DNA of 64,000 nucleotides, taken from Cryomorphaceae bacterium. Its GTDB lineage: Bacteria; Bacteroidota; Bacteroidia; Flavobacteriales_D; Parvicellaceae. The DNA is taken from the NCBI GenBank assembly GCA_905182525.1, contig CAJJBV010000001.1, positions 431,942 to 495,941 on the forward strand. The letters run 5' to 3'. The notes beneath the pieces were generated by a model. It was not told where the DNA came from and made no database searches. It worked only from the letters and a program-made list of their open reading frames with translations. Position 1 is the first letter of the stretch. Every line of letters starts with the position of its first letter. The translations under genes and the position numbers were made by a program. Of the stretch, positions 29,798 to 39,640 are shown piece after piece.

Positions 29798-32248
29798 ATG
29801 TATAAATTCTTTTTTTTAATTAGTTTTTTCACAATTATAACTATTCATAGCCAGAAAGAAATAACATCAAAAAAAAAATCAAATGATATTGTATTAGATG
29901 GCAATCTTTTAGAACCTGATTGGTTAAAAGCTAATTGGACGTCAGGCTTTACTCAGATGAAACCATTCCCTGGTAAAAAGCCATCAAAAAAGACACAAGT
30001 TGCTATGCTCCATGACCAAGAAGCTATTTATTTTGGGGTAAAATGCTTTGACAATCCTGATTCTTTATCGAGAGTACTTTCTTTAAGAGATGATTATAAT
30101 CCCAACTTAGATTTTTTTGGGATATTTATAGACACTTATAACGACAAGCAGAACGGGTTTTACTTTGGAATAAGTAGTAGAGGTGTTCAATCAGATGCTA
30201 AAATATTTAGTGAGGAGTTTAATGACTTACTAAACTTAGTATGGAGAAGTAAAACAAAAATAAATGATCAAGGTTGGTTTGCCGAAATTAAAATCCCCTA
30301 CTCTGCACTTAGATTTCCTAAGGAAGAAATTCAATCTTGGAATATTAATTTTGCAAGACAAATAAGTAGATTTCGTGAAGAAAATACTTGGAGTCCTGTA
30401 AATCCAGATTTAGAAAATTTTTTATTAGAAAGTGGAGTTGTACTAGGAATTAAAGATATTACTCCACCTATTAGATTAGCATTTATTCCTTTTTTATCTA
30501 GTTACACATCATTTTCTAAAAACAGTAAAACTTTATCTAATATAAATGGAGGTTTAGATGTGAAATATGGCGTTAATGAAGCTTTCACCTTGGACGTAAC
30601 GTTATTACCTGACTTTGGACAAGTAATATTTGACCAGCAAGTATTAAATATTAGCCCATTTGAAATTAGGTTTAATGAAAATAGACAGTTTTTTACCGAA
30701 GGTACAGAGCTATTTAATAAATCAAACTTATTCTATAGTAGAAGAATTGGTGTTCAACCCACATCCAAGTTATATGATAATCAATTAAATGAAAATGAAG
30801 AAATAACAGCAATCCCTACATCTGTTCCATTGATAAACGCTAGTAAAATTTCTGGAAGACTAAATAACGGTTTAGGAGTTGCTATTTTCAATGGAATTAC
30901 TGCAGAACAAAAAGCGACTGTATTTAATAATATAGATAGTTCATTTAGAGATATTTCTATAAGTCCTTTAACTAACTATAATGTTGTAGTATTGGATCAA
31001 AATCTTAAAAACAATGGTTCTTTAACATTTACAAATACAAATGTCTGGAGAGCTGGGGATTTCTATGATGCTAATGTCAGTGGAATAAATACTAAACTTA
31101 ACACTCCGAATAACAATTATTTTATTGCTGCAAAATCAGTAGTTTCAAATATTTTAGAGGAAAATAATAATGAATTAGGTCATACTTGGGCAATAGAAAC
31201 TGGTAAGCAAAGGGGCAACATAACTTATGGCCTAGAATATTATGAAGAGTCTGAAACATATGATCCAAATGACTTAGGTTTTTTAAGAGCAAATAATAGT
31301 CGAGTTGCTGAATTTAATTTTGGTTACAGAAATTTCAACCCTAAAATTGGGGAGATAAATAAAATTTTCACAAAAGCTTCTTTTTCAAGAGAATGGCTTT
31401 ATGCCCCTAACCTATTTTCAGGAAATTTCTGGAGTGCAAATGCAACTGTAGTTTCAAATTCGTTTAATGCATTTGGAATTAGATTAAATGGAACATTAAA
31501 TGAATCCAATGATTATTTTGAACCAAGAGGTGATATTATTGGTGAAGAAAAATTTATTCGTCCTATCTGGACAACTACCAGAGCTTGGTTTTCTTCTAAT
31601 TATCAAAAAAGAATTGCATTAGATCTTGGACTTGGTTATGTATTTGTAAAGAGAAATAATTGGTGGGAATGGAATTATGATTTTGAAAATAGATTAAGAA
31701 TTACAAATCAGCTAAGTTTAATTCACTATTGGGAGCAGAAATTCCAAAACAATAGTGAAGGATATGCGGTAGATTTTGGGAATCCAGAATTCTCCCATAA
31801 TGGAATTATTTTTGGAAACAGAAATCGAATAACTACTACTCAAACATTAGGAGTTGACTATACTTTAACCAATAGGATTGGAATTACTTTTAGACTTAGA
31901 AATTATAATGCTAAAATTAAATACAATAGTTTTTCTGAACTTTTAGAAGATGGAAGACTATTAAATTTAGACAACTATTCTGGAAATGATATAAATGGAA
32001 ATTCTGTATACGATATAAATTATAATGCCTTTACCATTGATATGCTATTTAGGTGGGTATTTCTACCAGGAAGTGAAATTAATCTAGTATGGAAAAACTC
32101 TATTTTTATAAACGATGAAAATATTAACAATAACTACTGGTCTACTTTTTCTAATAGTATAGACAATGGTCCTATGAATACTTTATCTTTCAAAGTAATT
32201 TATTGGTTAGATGCTGTTAATTTAAAAAAGAAAAATAAATTGTTTTAA
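29798..32248 (+). CDS. DUF5916 domain protein with CBM9-like N-domain
   Basis: The product (about 816 residues) starts with a signal peptide (M-Y-K-F-F-F-L-I-S-F-F-T-I-I-T-I-H-S-Q). A carbohydrate-binding family 9-like domain follows (about residues 20-205; V-A-M-L-H-D-Q-E-A-I-Y-F-G-V-K-C-F-D). Next is the DUF5916 barrel-like region, with F-T-L-D-V-T-L-L-P-D-F-G-Q and F-E-I-R-F-N-E-N-R-Q-F-F-T-E-G-T as its hallmark. These are common Bacteroidota outer-membrane proteins of unknown function, often near hydrolases. The ATG at 29798 is chosen over an upstream GTG because it opens the signal peptide. A TAATTTTG box ends 6 bases before it. Confidence 0.85.
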   Translation: MYKFFFLISFFTIITIHSQKEITSKKKSNDIVLDGNLLEPDWLKANWTSGFTQMKPFPGKKPSKKTQVAMLHDQEAIYFGVKCFDNPDSLSRVLSLRDDYNPNLDFFGIFIDTYNDKQNGFYFGISSRGVQSDAKIFSEEFNDLLNLVWRSKTKINDQGWFAEIKIPYSALRFPKEEIQSWNINFARQISRFREENTWSPVNPDLENFLLESGVVLGIKDITPPIRLAFIPFLSSYTSFSKNSKTLSNINGGLDVKYGVNEAFTLDVTLLPDFGQVIFDQQVLNISPFEIRFNENRQFFTEGTELFNKSNLFYSRRIGVQPTSKLYDNQLNENEEITAIPTSVPLINASKISGRLNNGLGVAIFNGITAEQKATVFNNIDSSFRDISISPLTNYNVVVLDQNLKNNGSLTFTNTNVWRAGDFYDANVSGINTKLNTPNNNYFIAAKSVVSNILEENNNELGHTWAIETGKQRGNITYGLEYYEESETYDPNDLGFLRANNSRVAEFNFGYRNFNPKIGEINKIFTKASFSREWLYAPNLFSGNFWSANATVVSNSFNAFGIRLNGTLNESNDYFEPRGDIIGEEKFIRPIWTTTRAWFSSNYQKRIALDLGLGYVFVKRNNWWEWNYDFENRLRITNQLSLIHYWEQKFQNNSEGYAVDFGNPEFSHNGIIFGNRNRITTTQTLGVDYTLTNRIGITFRLRNYNAKIKYNSFSELLEDGRLLNLDNYSGNDINGNSVYDINYNAFTIDMLFRWVFLPGSEINLVWKNSIFINDENINNNYWSTFSNSIDNGPMNTLSFKVIYWLDAVNLKKKNKLF

Positions 32249-32340
32249 CCATATGTTAAACTCATTTGAAAATATTTAAACTAGTTTTATTTTATAATTT
32301 CAAAAGAAAAATATATATAATTAGATTTAAAAAAATTCAA

Positions 32341-33051
32341 ATGAAACCAAACTATTATTTATTAATCTTAACATTCATAGTATGTTTATTTGCCAGCTGC
32401 GACAAAAATGGATGTACAGATCCAACAGCTGTTAATTATAATGCAAAAGCAAATAATAATGATGGAACATGCAACTATAATATTTTGTATAAAAATATTG
32501 ATAGAGAATATATATTTCTGACTAGTATTGATTCTATTATGGCGAGTAACGATCCTATTTCAAATCATATAGATAGTATTTTATCCGGTGATATTAATAC
32601 TTCCATTGTGTCAACTGGGAGATTATATATGGATATTGATCAAAATGAGGTTACTGATCTTTATTTTGAAATAATTGATCTTAATTTATTTAATCCAAAT
32701 GCTTTACCTGCTAATTTTGACTCTTTAGCTGTAAGAGCAATTTCTCCAACTATTGAATTTCTAGATAATTCTACTTTTAATTATCCTGATGCTTGTGATC
32801 AACATACTATTATTGATTCTAATTCATCTTGGAGTTCCAATAGTGTTGTACTCGGAACATTTGCAAATGCTGGGCAATTTAATGGTAAAGGCCAAAAATA
32901 TCTAGGAATTAGAATTCCAGATGGAAATAATTATAAATATGGTTGGATTAGATTAAAATGCAGTCAACATAACGATACACTTACAATTTATGATTACGCA
33001 TTTCATACTATGTCAAATACTAAGATATATGCAGCAGAACAAGGAGATTGA
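32341..33051 (+). CDS. Lipoprotein with a C-T-D-P-x-A-x-N-Y motif, function unknown
   Basis: The start at 32341 opens a lipoprotein signal (M-K-P-N-Y-Y-L-L-I-L-T-F-I-V-C-L-F-A-S-C, Cys 20). Right after it comes G-C-T-D-P-T-A-V-N-Y-N-A-K-A-N-N-N-D-G-T-C, a calcium-loop-like motif frequent in secreted Bacteroidota proteins. The remaining 190 residues form a beta-rich domain ending G-W-I-R-L-K-C, then A-F-H-T-M-S. A longer frame would need a TTG start and would bury the signal. No operon partner is evident. Confidence 0.65.
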   Translation: MKPNYYLLILTFIVCLFASCDKNGCTDPTAVNYNAKANNNDGTCNYNILYKNIDREYIFLTSIDSIMASNDPISNHIDSILSGDINTSIVSTGRLYMDIDQNEVTDLYFEIIDLNLFNPNALPANFDSLAVRAISPTIEFLDNSTFNYPDACDQHTIIDSNSSWSSNSVVLGTFANAGQFNGKGQKYLGIRIPDGNNYKYGWIRLKCSQHNDTLTIYDYAFHTMSNTKIYAAEQGD

Positions 33052-33155
33052 CTTAGCAACCTATATTGGATTTCACATTTTTTTTTAAGATTAAAGTTTG
33101 ACATTTTATTTTTTTTTAAAAAAAATAATTAGATTAGAAATAATTAAAAAAGATC

Positions 33156-34334
33156 ATGAAAAAAAAATTTCTCTTTCTATTTGCAATATTTCTAATGTTT
33201 AATTTATTTGGTCAACAACAAATTAACAAAACTTTATTTTTTGATGGTCAAAACCGAAATTATATTATATACATCCCAGCATCTTACAATGGAAGTGTAA
33301 ACTATCCTGTGTTATTTAGTTTTCATGGTGGTGGTGGAACTTCAAATTATCATTTAAATAATGTAACGACGCGATCATTGCAGATACTGCAAATTTTATT
33401 GCTGTTTATCCACAAGGCGCTTTGATATTAATGGAGCTGATCCTGGAACCACACCGTTCAACATCATGGTTACATAAGATACCTACTTCACATAATGATG
33501 TTAACTTTATATCAGCTACTTATCGATACATTATCTAATGAATACTCAATAGATTTGCAAAGAATTTATGCCTGTGGTTACTCTGAAGGTGGCATTTTTT
33601 GCTTACGAACTGGGTTGTAGATTAAATAACAAAATTGCCGCATTTGCTTCGGTTTCAGGAAGTATGCTCACAGATTCATACAGGATCCTGATTACGGATT
33701 TGGTTCTATGTACACCATCTCATCCTACTGCAGTTATGCTCATCCCTGGAACTAGTCGATGGTAATTCTTCATTCTACAGTATTCAGGTTTTCAGCCCTA
33801 TTATATGTCGGTAAGTGAAATTACAATTATTGGTCTGATTATAATAATACTGATTGTAAATCCTATCATAACTCCAATAGCTAATATTAGTACTGAACGA
33901 TGGTAGTACTGTTGAACAGCGTGAGTGGATAAATGGGACTAGTTGTGTGTCAGTCAGTTGAAGAATGAAAGTGAATTGGCGGTGATCACGATTGGCCAGG
34001 ATCATTTGGAAATATGGATATTAGTGCCTCAGCAGAAATTTGGAACTTTGTATCTAAGTATGATATTAACGGCTTAATAAATTGTGCTTCTACAAATGTA
34101 ATTTCGACAAGCGATCTAGAAATAAAAATATTTCCAAACCCAACCTCCGATTTTATAACAATTAACTCATTAGATAAAGGCAACTTAAGTTATAGTGTTT
34201 TTTCTACCATTGGAAAAATGGTAATGAATGGAAATATTAATACATCAAATCCCAAGATTAATATTTCTAATCTTGAACCTCAATTATATATCTTAATGAT
34301 TGGTGGGAGTTCTCATAAAATAATTAAGAAATAA
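33156..34334 (+). pseudogene. Secreted PHB-depolymerase/LpqC-type esterase with T9SS tail, multiply frameshifted
   Basis: Several frames read in order give a secreted esterase. A signal peptide ends L-F-G-Q; the first strand is N-Y-I-I-Y-I-P-A-S-Y-N-G; the oxyanion region is L-F-S-F-H-G-G-G-G-T-S-N-Y. Then come I-A-D-T-A-N-F-I-A-V-Y-P-Q-G-A and the nucleophile elbow R-I-Y-A-C-G-Y-S-E-G-G (near 33575). The C terminus (34030-34334) is an intact T9SS type A domain, I-K-I-F-P-N-P-T-S-D-F-I-T-I. At least five frame changes are needed between 33360 and 34010, and the part after 33700 is badly garbled. This is beyond an occasional sequencing error unless the region was poorly covered. Confidence 0.7.
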
Positions 34335-34335
34335 A

Positions 34336-34361
34336 AAAGCAGGTCCATCGACCTGCTTTAA
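34336..34361. terminator. Strong bidirectional intrinsic terminator
   Basis: A 10-bp perfect stem (AAAGCAGGTC / GACCTGCTTT) with a CATC loop lies directly after the esterase remnant stop. On the minus strand it is followed by a T run, so it can also end the mini-ORF transcript coming from the right. Confidence 0.85.
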
Positions 34362-34376
34362 TTTAGAAAAGAGTGA

Positions 34377-34442
34377 TTAGAAAAGGTGCACAAAAGGCAC
34401 CATTTGTCCAACCAACTCCTTAGAATTTTTTATTATAGACAT
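34377..34442 (-). CDS. 21-residue mini-ORF with an exceptional Shine-Dalgarno sequence
   Basis: This frame encodes 21 residues (M-S-I-I-K-N-S-K-E-L-V-G-Q-M-V-P, ending F-V-H-L-F) and is followed 15 bases later by the strong terminator at 34336-34361. Upstream, GGAGG lies 6 bases before the ATG and is part of a match of about 14 bases to the complement of the 16S rRNA 3' tail (34446-34459). Bacteroidota genes rarely use such sites, so this makes the tiny frame likely to be translated or at least ribosome-bound. I do not recognise the peptide. It lies convergent to the esterase remnant and divergent from the antiporter gene. A -7 box on this strand was not found. Confidence 0.5.
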   Translation of the reverse strand: MSIIKNSKELVGQMVPFVHLF

Positions 34443-34445
34443 TTG

Positions 34446-34459
34446 ACACCTCCTTTCTA
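34446..34459 (-). promoter_or_regulatory. Extended Shine-Dalgarno sequence (16S 3'-end complement)
   Basis: On the minus strand the sequence is TAGAAAGGAGGTGT. Its complement, ACACCTCCTTTCTA, equals the 3' end of 16S rRNA as I remember it for Flavobacteriales. Normal Shine-Dalgarno pairings are 4-7 bases. Confidence 0.6.
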
Positions 34460-34573
34460 TTTTAATTTAACATAAGCTGTTGTCACAGCACTAATTATTA
34501 CAATATGAATATAAGCAAGAAATTGGTTTAAGGTGATAATTGTTTAATAAATATTAAAAAGAAATTAAAAATG

Positions 34574-34581
34574 TACTTTTG
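34574..34581 (+). promoter_or_regulatory. TAnnTTTG -7 box of the antiporter gene
   Basis: TACTTTTG fits the -7 consensus and lies 21 bases before the antiporter ATG. No TTG sits at the usual -33 distance. Confidence 0.45.
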
Positions 34582-34602
34582 GTCTGTTAAAACAAAAAAT
34601 TT

Positions 34603-35706
34603 ATGGGGATAATTATTCCAATAATTTTAATAATAATTACGAGTATTATCATTTGGAAATCATCTGATGGTTTTGATGTAGCATCATCTTATTTAGGGAG
34701 AAACCTTTCAAACGGGGTTAAGGGTGCAACAATAAACGCTATATCAAGTTCAATGCCTGAGTTATTAACTACTATTTTCTTTTTAATTTTCTTGAAAGAC
34801 GCAGAAGGATTTTCTGGTGGTATAGGTACAGTAGCTGGAAGTGCTGTTTTTAACGCAATGATAATTCCTGCATTTTCTGTAATAGCAGTATATTACTATG
34901 GAATTTCTAAGAATATAAAGATTTCAAAGAATGTAGTTTACAGAGACAGTCTAGCACTTATCATTGCTCAATTTACTCTTATTCTAATTATTTATTTTGA
35001 ATTATTGTCGTGGATAGGTGGATTAATTTTAGTGCTACTTTACGGAATATACGTTTTCTACATGTTTTTTAAGGCCTCATCTAAAAATTCAAATTATAAC
35101 GATGACCAAGTTACTAATGAAATTAACAGCAGTCGATTAGTACTTTTTTTAAAATTAGACTTTCATGGATCTATAATTGGTAATAAAAAGTTAAATAAAT
35201 CAAACTCAATATTGCTATTATTAATTTCTTTATTTTTTATTGGTTTGTCATGTTTGCTTTTAGTTAAGGCATGTGAATTAATTGGACTAGCAGAGTATTC
35301 ATTTTTGGGATTACACAACCTTAAAGGGCTAGATCTTCCTATTTCAATTGTCGCTGTAATTATTGCAGCTGCTGCTACTAGTGTTCCAGATACTATATTA
35401 TCAATAAAAGATGCAAAAAAAGGAAACTATAATGATGCTATTTCAAATGCTTTAGGAAGTAATATTTTTGATATATGTTTTGCCCTAGGCTTACCAATTC
35501 TTTTGTATACATTATTATATGGACCAATAGTTATGAACCCGGATACTTTATCTTTTAGTTTGAATATTTTAGTGGTACTATTAATTCTTACAATTTTAAC
35601 TTTTATAATTTTTATATCAGGAAAAAGTATTGGAATTTGGAAAGCGATAATACTTTTATCGATGTATATTTCTTTTATTTCTTATGTAATTTTTTATCAC
35701 GTTTAG
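34603..35706 (+). CDS. Sodium/calcium antiporter (CaCA family)
   Basis: The 367-residue inner-membrane protein has the two inverted alpha repeats of cation/Ca2+ exchangers: N-A-I-S-S-S-M-P-E-L-L-T-T-I (about residues 45-58) and A-A-A-A-T-S-V-P-D-T-I-L-S-I-K-D-A (about 254-270), followed by N-A-L-G-S-N-I-F-D-I. The conserved acidic residue of each repeat (Glu and Asp) is present. About ten hydrophobic segments flank a polar central loop (about 155-190). Such exchangers extrude Ca2+ or Na+ using an ion gradient; the exact ions cannot be told. It is preceded by its own -7 box. Confidence 0.88.
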   Translation: MGIIIPIILIIITSIIIWKSSDGFDVASSYLGRNLSNGVKGATINAISSSMPELLTTIFFLIFLKDAEGFSGGIGTVAGSAVFNAMIIPAFSVIAVYYYGISKNIKISKNVVYRDSLALIIAQFTLILIIYFELLSWIGGLILVLLYGIYVFYMFFKASSKNSNYNDDQVTNEINSSRLVLFLKLDFHGSIIGNKKLNKSNSILLLLISLFFIGLSCLLLVKACELIGLAEYSFLGLHNLKGLDLPISIVAVIIAAAATSVPDTILSIKDAKKGNYNDAISNALGSNIFDICFALGLPILLYTLLYGPIVMNPDTLSFSLNILVVLLILTILTFIIFISGKSIGIWKAIILLSMYISFISYVIFYHV

Positions 35707-35887
35707 TTACTGTTAAATATTATACGATAAAAATTAGGTTGTCAGCTATGGGAAAAAAATCTAGCATTAAATATTTTAAGATGTTATTTTTAGCTACTTA
35801 TTCATCGTAATATCACTAAAGACATTAAAATTCATAAAAACCTAGATTTTATGGTCACATTTGAAGATAGTTTTTAGATAATAACCT

Positions 35888-35895
35888 TATATTTG
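35888..35895 (+). promoter_or_regulatory. TAnnTTTG -7 box of the cold-shock-domain gene
   Basis: TATATTTG matches the consensus and lies 18 bases before the ATG. A TTTG at 35860-35863 may act as the -33 element, although the spacing (24 bases) is long. Confidence 0.5.
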
Positions 35896-35913
35896 TACAT
35901 AAAAAATAATTAA

Positions 35914-36357
35914 ATGGGTAAGTCACAAGAAACTTTTAGCAAAAAAGAAAAAGAAAAAAAGCGTCTAAAAAAAAGAAAAGATAAACTTGCTAAAAGAGAA
36001 GAAAGAAAAGCAAATCCAAAAAAGTCATTTGAAGAATCAATTGCTTACATTGATGAAAACGGAAATTTCACAGAAACTCCACCTGACAAAACAAAGAGGA
36101 CTGTAATAAAAGCAGAAGATATTGTAATTGGAATTCCAACCAGAGAAGCTGATAATAGTGATCCTATCAAAACAGGTAAAATTGACTTTTACAATGATGA
36201 AAAGGGTTATGGATTTATCAAAGAAGACTTAACCAACGAAAAATATTTTGTTCATGTAAGTTCTTTAAATGGTGAAATTGGAGAAAATGACAAGGTTTCA
36301 TTTGAATTAGAAAAAGGACCTAAAGGCTTAAACGCAGTTAGAGTAAATAAAATTTAA
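35914..36357 (+). CDS. Cold-shock domain RNA-binding protein with basic N-terminal tail
   Basis: The 147-residue product starts with a Lys/Arg/Glu-rich, low-complexity tail (about residues 1-40) and ends with a cold-shock domain (about 88-147): T-G-K-I-D-F-Y-N-D-E-K-G-Y-G-F-I-K with RNP1-like K-G-Y-G-F-I and RNP2-like K-Y-F-V-H-V. Cold-shock domains bind single-stranded nucleic acid. The extended N-terminal tail is frequent in Bacteroidota members and may add RNA affinity. The P19-like gene starts 13 bases downstream. Confidence 0.9.
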   Translation: MGKSQETFSKKEKEKKRLKKRKDKLAKREERKANPKKSFEESIAYIDENGNFTETPPDKTKRTVIKAEDIVIGIPTREADNSDPIKTGKIDFYNDEKGYGFIKEDLTNEKYFVHVSSLNGEIGENDKVSFELEKGPKGLNAVRVNKI

Positions 36358-36370
36358 AATTGTATTAACT

Positions 36371-36916
36371 ATGAATATTTTCAAATTAATACTTTCAGTA
36401 TTTATTTTAAATTTTTCTAATTATATATCGCAAGAATTAATTATTGGTGAAGAAAGAATTGAGCCAGGGATTATAATAATTTTTGAAGGTGCCATTAAAG
36501 ATATGATTATGCCTTCATCTACAAATTTAAACGAGAAATTAACTGATGTCCATATCGAAGCAAGAGTGAATTGGGATACAAAAAATGTGCCTAATGGGAC
36601 TCCTAGTGGTGGTTTTGTTCCTTACCTTCATATAACTGCAACAGTCACTAATCAAAATACAAACCTTAAAACATTTATTGACTTAATTCCACATATTAAT
36701 TTGTCCGATAATTTTCATTATGCTAGGAATATATCATTACCTGGAAAAATTAATGATTTATATACCGTTAGTTATACAATTTCTCCTCCATCAAAATACG
36801 AAGTGTCTTTGCACATGGACTGGAAAGAAGAAATTGGCAATAATTTCTTCGAACCAGTTAGATTTGAATATAAAAATCTTGATTTTGAAAAAATAGCAAA
36901 TGCTTCAAGAAGGTAG
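36371..36916 (+). CDS. Periplasmic metal-binding protein, P19/Tp34-like (iron transport associated)
   Basis: The 181-residue product has a signal peptide (ending Y-I-S-Q) and resembles the P19/Tp34 family (PF10634): D-V-H-I-E-A-R-V-N-W (about residues 57-66), F-V-P-Y-L-H-I-T-A-T-V (about 77-87) and a stretch I-P-H-I-N-L-S-D-N-F-H-Y-A-R-N (about 103-117) where the family has P-M-V-A-S-D-G-P-H-Y-G. P19 proteins bind Cu or Fe in the periplasm and act with an Ftr1-type permease. No such permease is nearby, and the usual Met of the P-M-V motif is His here. The assignment is probable, not certain. Confidence 0.6.
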   Translation: MNIFKLILSVFILNFSNYISQELIIGEERIEPGIIIIFEGAIKDMIMPSSTNLNEKLTDVHIEARVNWDTKNVPNGTPSGGFVPYLHITATVTNQNTNLKTFIDLIPHINLSDNFHYARNISLPGKINDLYTVSYTISPPSKYEVSLHMDWKEEIGNNFFEPVRFEYKNLDFEKIANASRR

Positions 36917-37024
36917 AACTCAACTCTACTTTTATCTATAAATTATTTTATATTACATTTAAAGCATCTGTTAATCAAATTTTAGATGTAATTTAATAAT
37001 CTCTTTAAACTATTAAAATTCACT

Positions 37025-39075
37025 ATGGATCTATTAAAAACATCAAAAATATATAGTATTCTTTTTCTACTATTTTATTGTAACTTTTTAACAGGTCAAA
37101 AAGAAATTCAAACTACTTATTTAAGACCTTCTATTGTAAACTTATATGGTCAATCAGAACCAAGCAATAAACACAATATTGCATTAAAAAACTTGAAAAA
37201 ATATTCAAGTCCTCTTAAAAGGTTTGATAAGTTAACTGTAGATTATCCTAAACTTATACTTGAAAATCTACCTGAATTGCCAGTAAAACCAGTACTTCCT
37301 AAAATGCCAGTAAAACCAGATTCTAATGCTACTAAGAAAGATATTTCTATATATAAAGAGCAAGTTAGAAGTTTCTTAAAAGATAAATCTAAATACAAAT
37401 CTGATATTCGAAAATTTAACACTGCAGTAAGGGAGAGAAATGAATCTCAAAATAAACAGATTGATAAATTTGTAAAACAAAGCTCAAGAGATATAATAGG
37501 CACATGGTTTTCTAGAGATTCTTTAGGTAACATGAGCTCAGATTTATGGAATGAAAGAGTAAATCATGCTAAAACAGATGATCATGTAAATCTTGCAAAA
37601 AACTCAGCTATAAATAGAACAACATTACTAGGAGAAGATCTTATAAAAAAAACTTATGTAATTATACATTTAGTTGATAAAATATATACTTACAAAAAAT
37701 ATTATGACAATAAAGATAGAGAAAATGAAATTTTAGGAAAATACCAAAAGAAAAAAAATAAACCTATTTTAAGAGTAAAAGAAGGTTATTTATCGGAATA
37801 TAAATCTTACTTATATAAATTAGATTTTAACGACTCTTTATTAATAGATTTTTATGATAGATATTGGCTTGATGAATACATTAAAACTGGAAGAGAAGAG
37901 AAAATTGCAGATTGGAAAAACGCTACTTTTCCTGTAAATAATCTTAGTATTTATAATTTCAATCATAATAATTCTCAAATATCAAAACAATATTATTTAA
38001 ATATGATGGTGTCAAATCCAGCCATGATCGTTCTTTACAATAAAAAAATTAAAAGTATTCCTCCAGTTGAAAACTTAATCCCTAGGATTGGTGCTGTAAA
38101 TCTAACATCGAAAGTATTAAATATAAACATCAAAAATATTGAAGATTTTAAATTGAAAGTGCCTGTTTTTTCAGCATATCCAATATTAGCTAAAATTGGA
38201 ACTAAAGAAGGAATTAAAAAAAATAAAAGATGGGCTATCTATGAAATAAAAATCGACAAAAATGGACATCAAAAAAAACATAAATCTGGATACGCTAGAA
38301 TAACAGAAATAGGTCAAAATGATACTATTGCTTCAGGAAATAGTGCAACATCTATTTTTAGACAACATGGGGGCAAAAGAACTTATAGTGGAATGCTTCT
38401 AGAACCCAAACATGGAGGATTTTTTGAATTTGGTATTGGTAATACTTATTCATCAACTAATAAATCTTTACAAGGAACAACATTTGACATTGGTTTCAGA
38501 TTATTTTCTTCTATAAAAATAGGTTACGATTATACTTTTACGGGATTTAAAATTGACGATTTTGTTGGGTTAAAACTTGAAAAACCATTAGAATACACTG
38601 ATTCTACAAATGTTACATATATTTTTCTGACACTTTAATTAAAAAATCATCCGATGTGAAAGGTACTGCAACTTCATATAATTTTAATTTTGGAAAAGAA
38701 TTTTTAATTGGTGATAGGGGAAATATAATATTGGAACCTAGAATTGGACTAGGATGGTCAAAATATAAATTTAAATACGATAATTTAGTTTCAGATTCGG
38801 TTGAAAATATTATACCAAATAATCAAATAAAAAATCTTTATACTTTAAAATCAAGAACTATTGTTTTTTCGATAGAAATTGGATACCATTTAACACCTAA
38901 AATTATTCTTTCTTTTAGACCTTCTTTAGTAAGCAGATTAAAATATGAAAGTAATTCACAAAATAATGCAAAAGTTAGTATATTAGATGGTAATGATGAT
39001 AGTTCATGGGGGTTTGACAAGCTAAATGGAAGTATTACATTCCCTATGTTTTTTGGTGTAAAATTTAAACTGTAA
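37025..39075 (+). pseudogene. Large envelope protein with C-terminal barrel, one frameshift (first gene of the envelope operon)
   Basis: The 537-residue 5' frame and the 139-residue 3' frame form one gene. A signal peptide (ending L-T-G-Q) is followed by a Pro/Lys-rich stretch (L-P-V-K-P-V-L-P-K-M-P-V-K-P, about residues 92-105) and a large charged region. The last 230 residues are an outer-membrane barrel, beginning near E-P-K-H-G-G-F-F-E-F-G and ending G-V-K-F-K-L. The frame changes at about 38628 in a run of five T; reading on in the new frame gives Y-F-S-D-T-L-I-K-K-S-S-D-V-K. I do not recognise the family. It lies 2 bases before the next gene, so it heads a tight operon. Confidence 0.65.
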
Positions 39076-39077
39076 AT

Positions 39078-39626
39078 ATGAAAATTTCAAGAAAATATTA
39101 TTTATCTATATTAATTTTAACTTTTATAATCTGTCCATTATTCAATTTTGGTCAGATGAGAAATGCCAGAAAAAAAGCAGATAAAGACACTCGATCATGG
39201 AGATACGAAATTGAAGGTGTATCACAAGGCGTACAAGGAACATATTTAATTAAAGTTTGGTCTTTTTCTAAAAGAAATAAAGTAGCAATTGAACAAGCAA
39301 AGAAAAATGCAGTTCATGGAGTTATTTTTAGAGGATATCAAGGAAGTACAAAAGGGGTGAGGCCACAAAAACCATTGACAAAAGAATCTAATTTAGAACA
39401 AGAAAAAGAAATGTTTTTTAATGAGTTTTTTGCAGATGGAGGTAAATATATGAAGTTTGTTTCTTTAACAAATAATGGAGCTGTTTCGCCTGGAGACAGA
39501 CAAAAACTTGGTCGGTTTTTAGCCAGAGAACACAAAATCGGTATTATGGTTTCTGTTAAAAAAGATCTCCTTAGAAAAGATCTTGAAGATGCTGGGATTA
39601 TTAGAGGATTAAACTCGGGATTTTAA
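39078..39626 (+). CDS. Secreted protein, paralogue of the next gene, function unknown
   Basis: The 182-residue product has a signal peptide (residues about 1-26, ending F-N-F-G-Q). The core I-E-Q-A-K-K-N-A-V-H-G-V-I-F-R-G-Y (about 74-90) and F-F-N-E-F-F-A-D-G-G-K-Y-M-K-F-V-S-L (about 113-130) recur in the next gene, so the two are tandem paralogues. The Q-A-x-x-N-A-x-x-x-x-I pattern recalls LPP20/FlgT-type small envelope domains, but that is only a resemblance. It is the second gene of the operon, 2 bases after the barrel gene and 14 bases before its paralogue. Confidence 0.7.
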   Translation: MKISRKYYLSILILTFIICPLFNFGQMRNARKKADKDTRSWRYEIEGVSQGVQGTYLIKVWSFSKRNKVAIEQAKKNAVHGVIFRGYQGSTKGVRPQKPLTKESNLEQEKEMFFNEFFADGGKYMKFVSLTNNGAVSPGDRQKLGRFLAREHKIGIMVSVKKDLLRKDLEDAGIIRGLNSGF

Positions 39627-39640
39627 TTAATTTAAAATAA

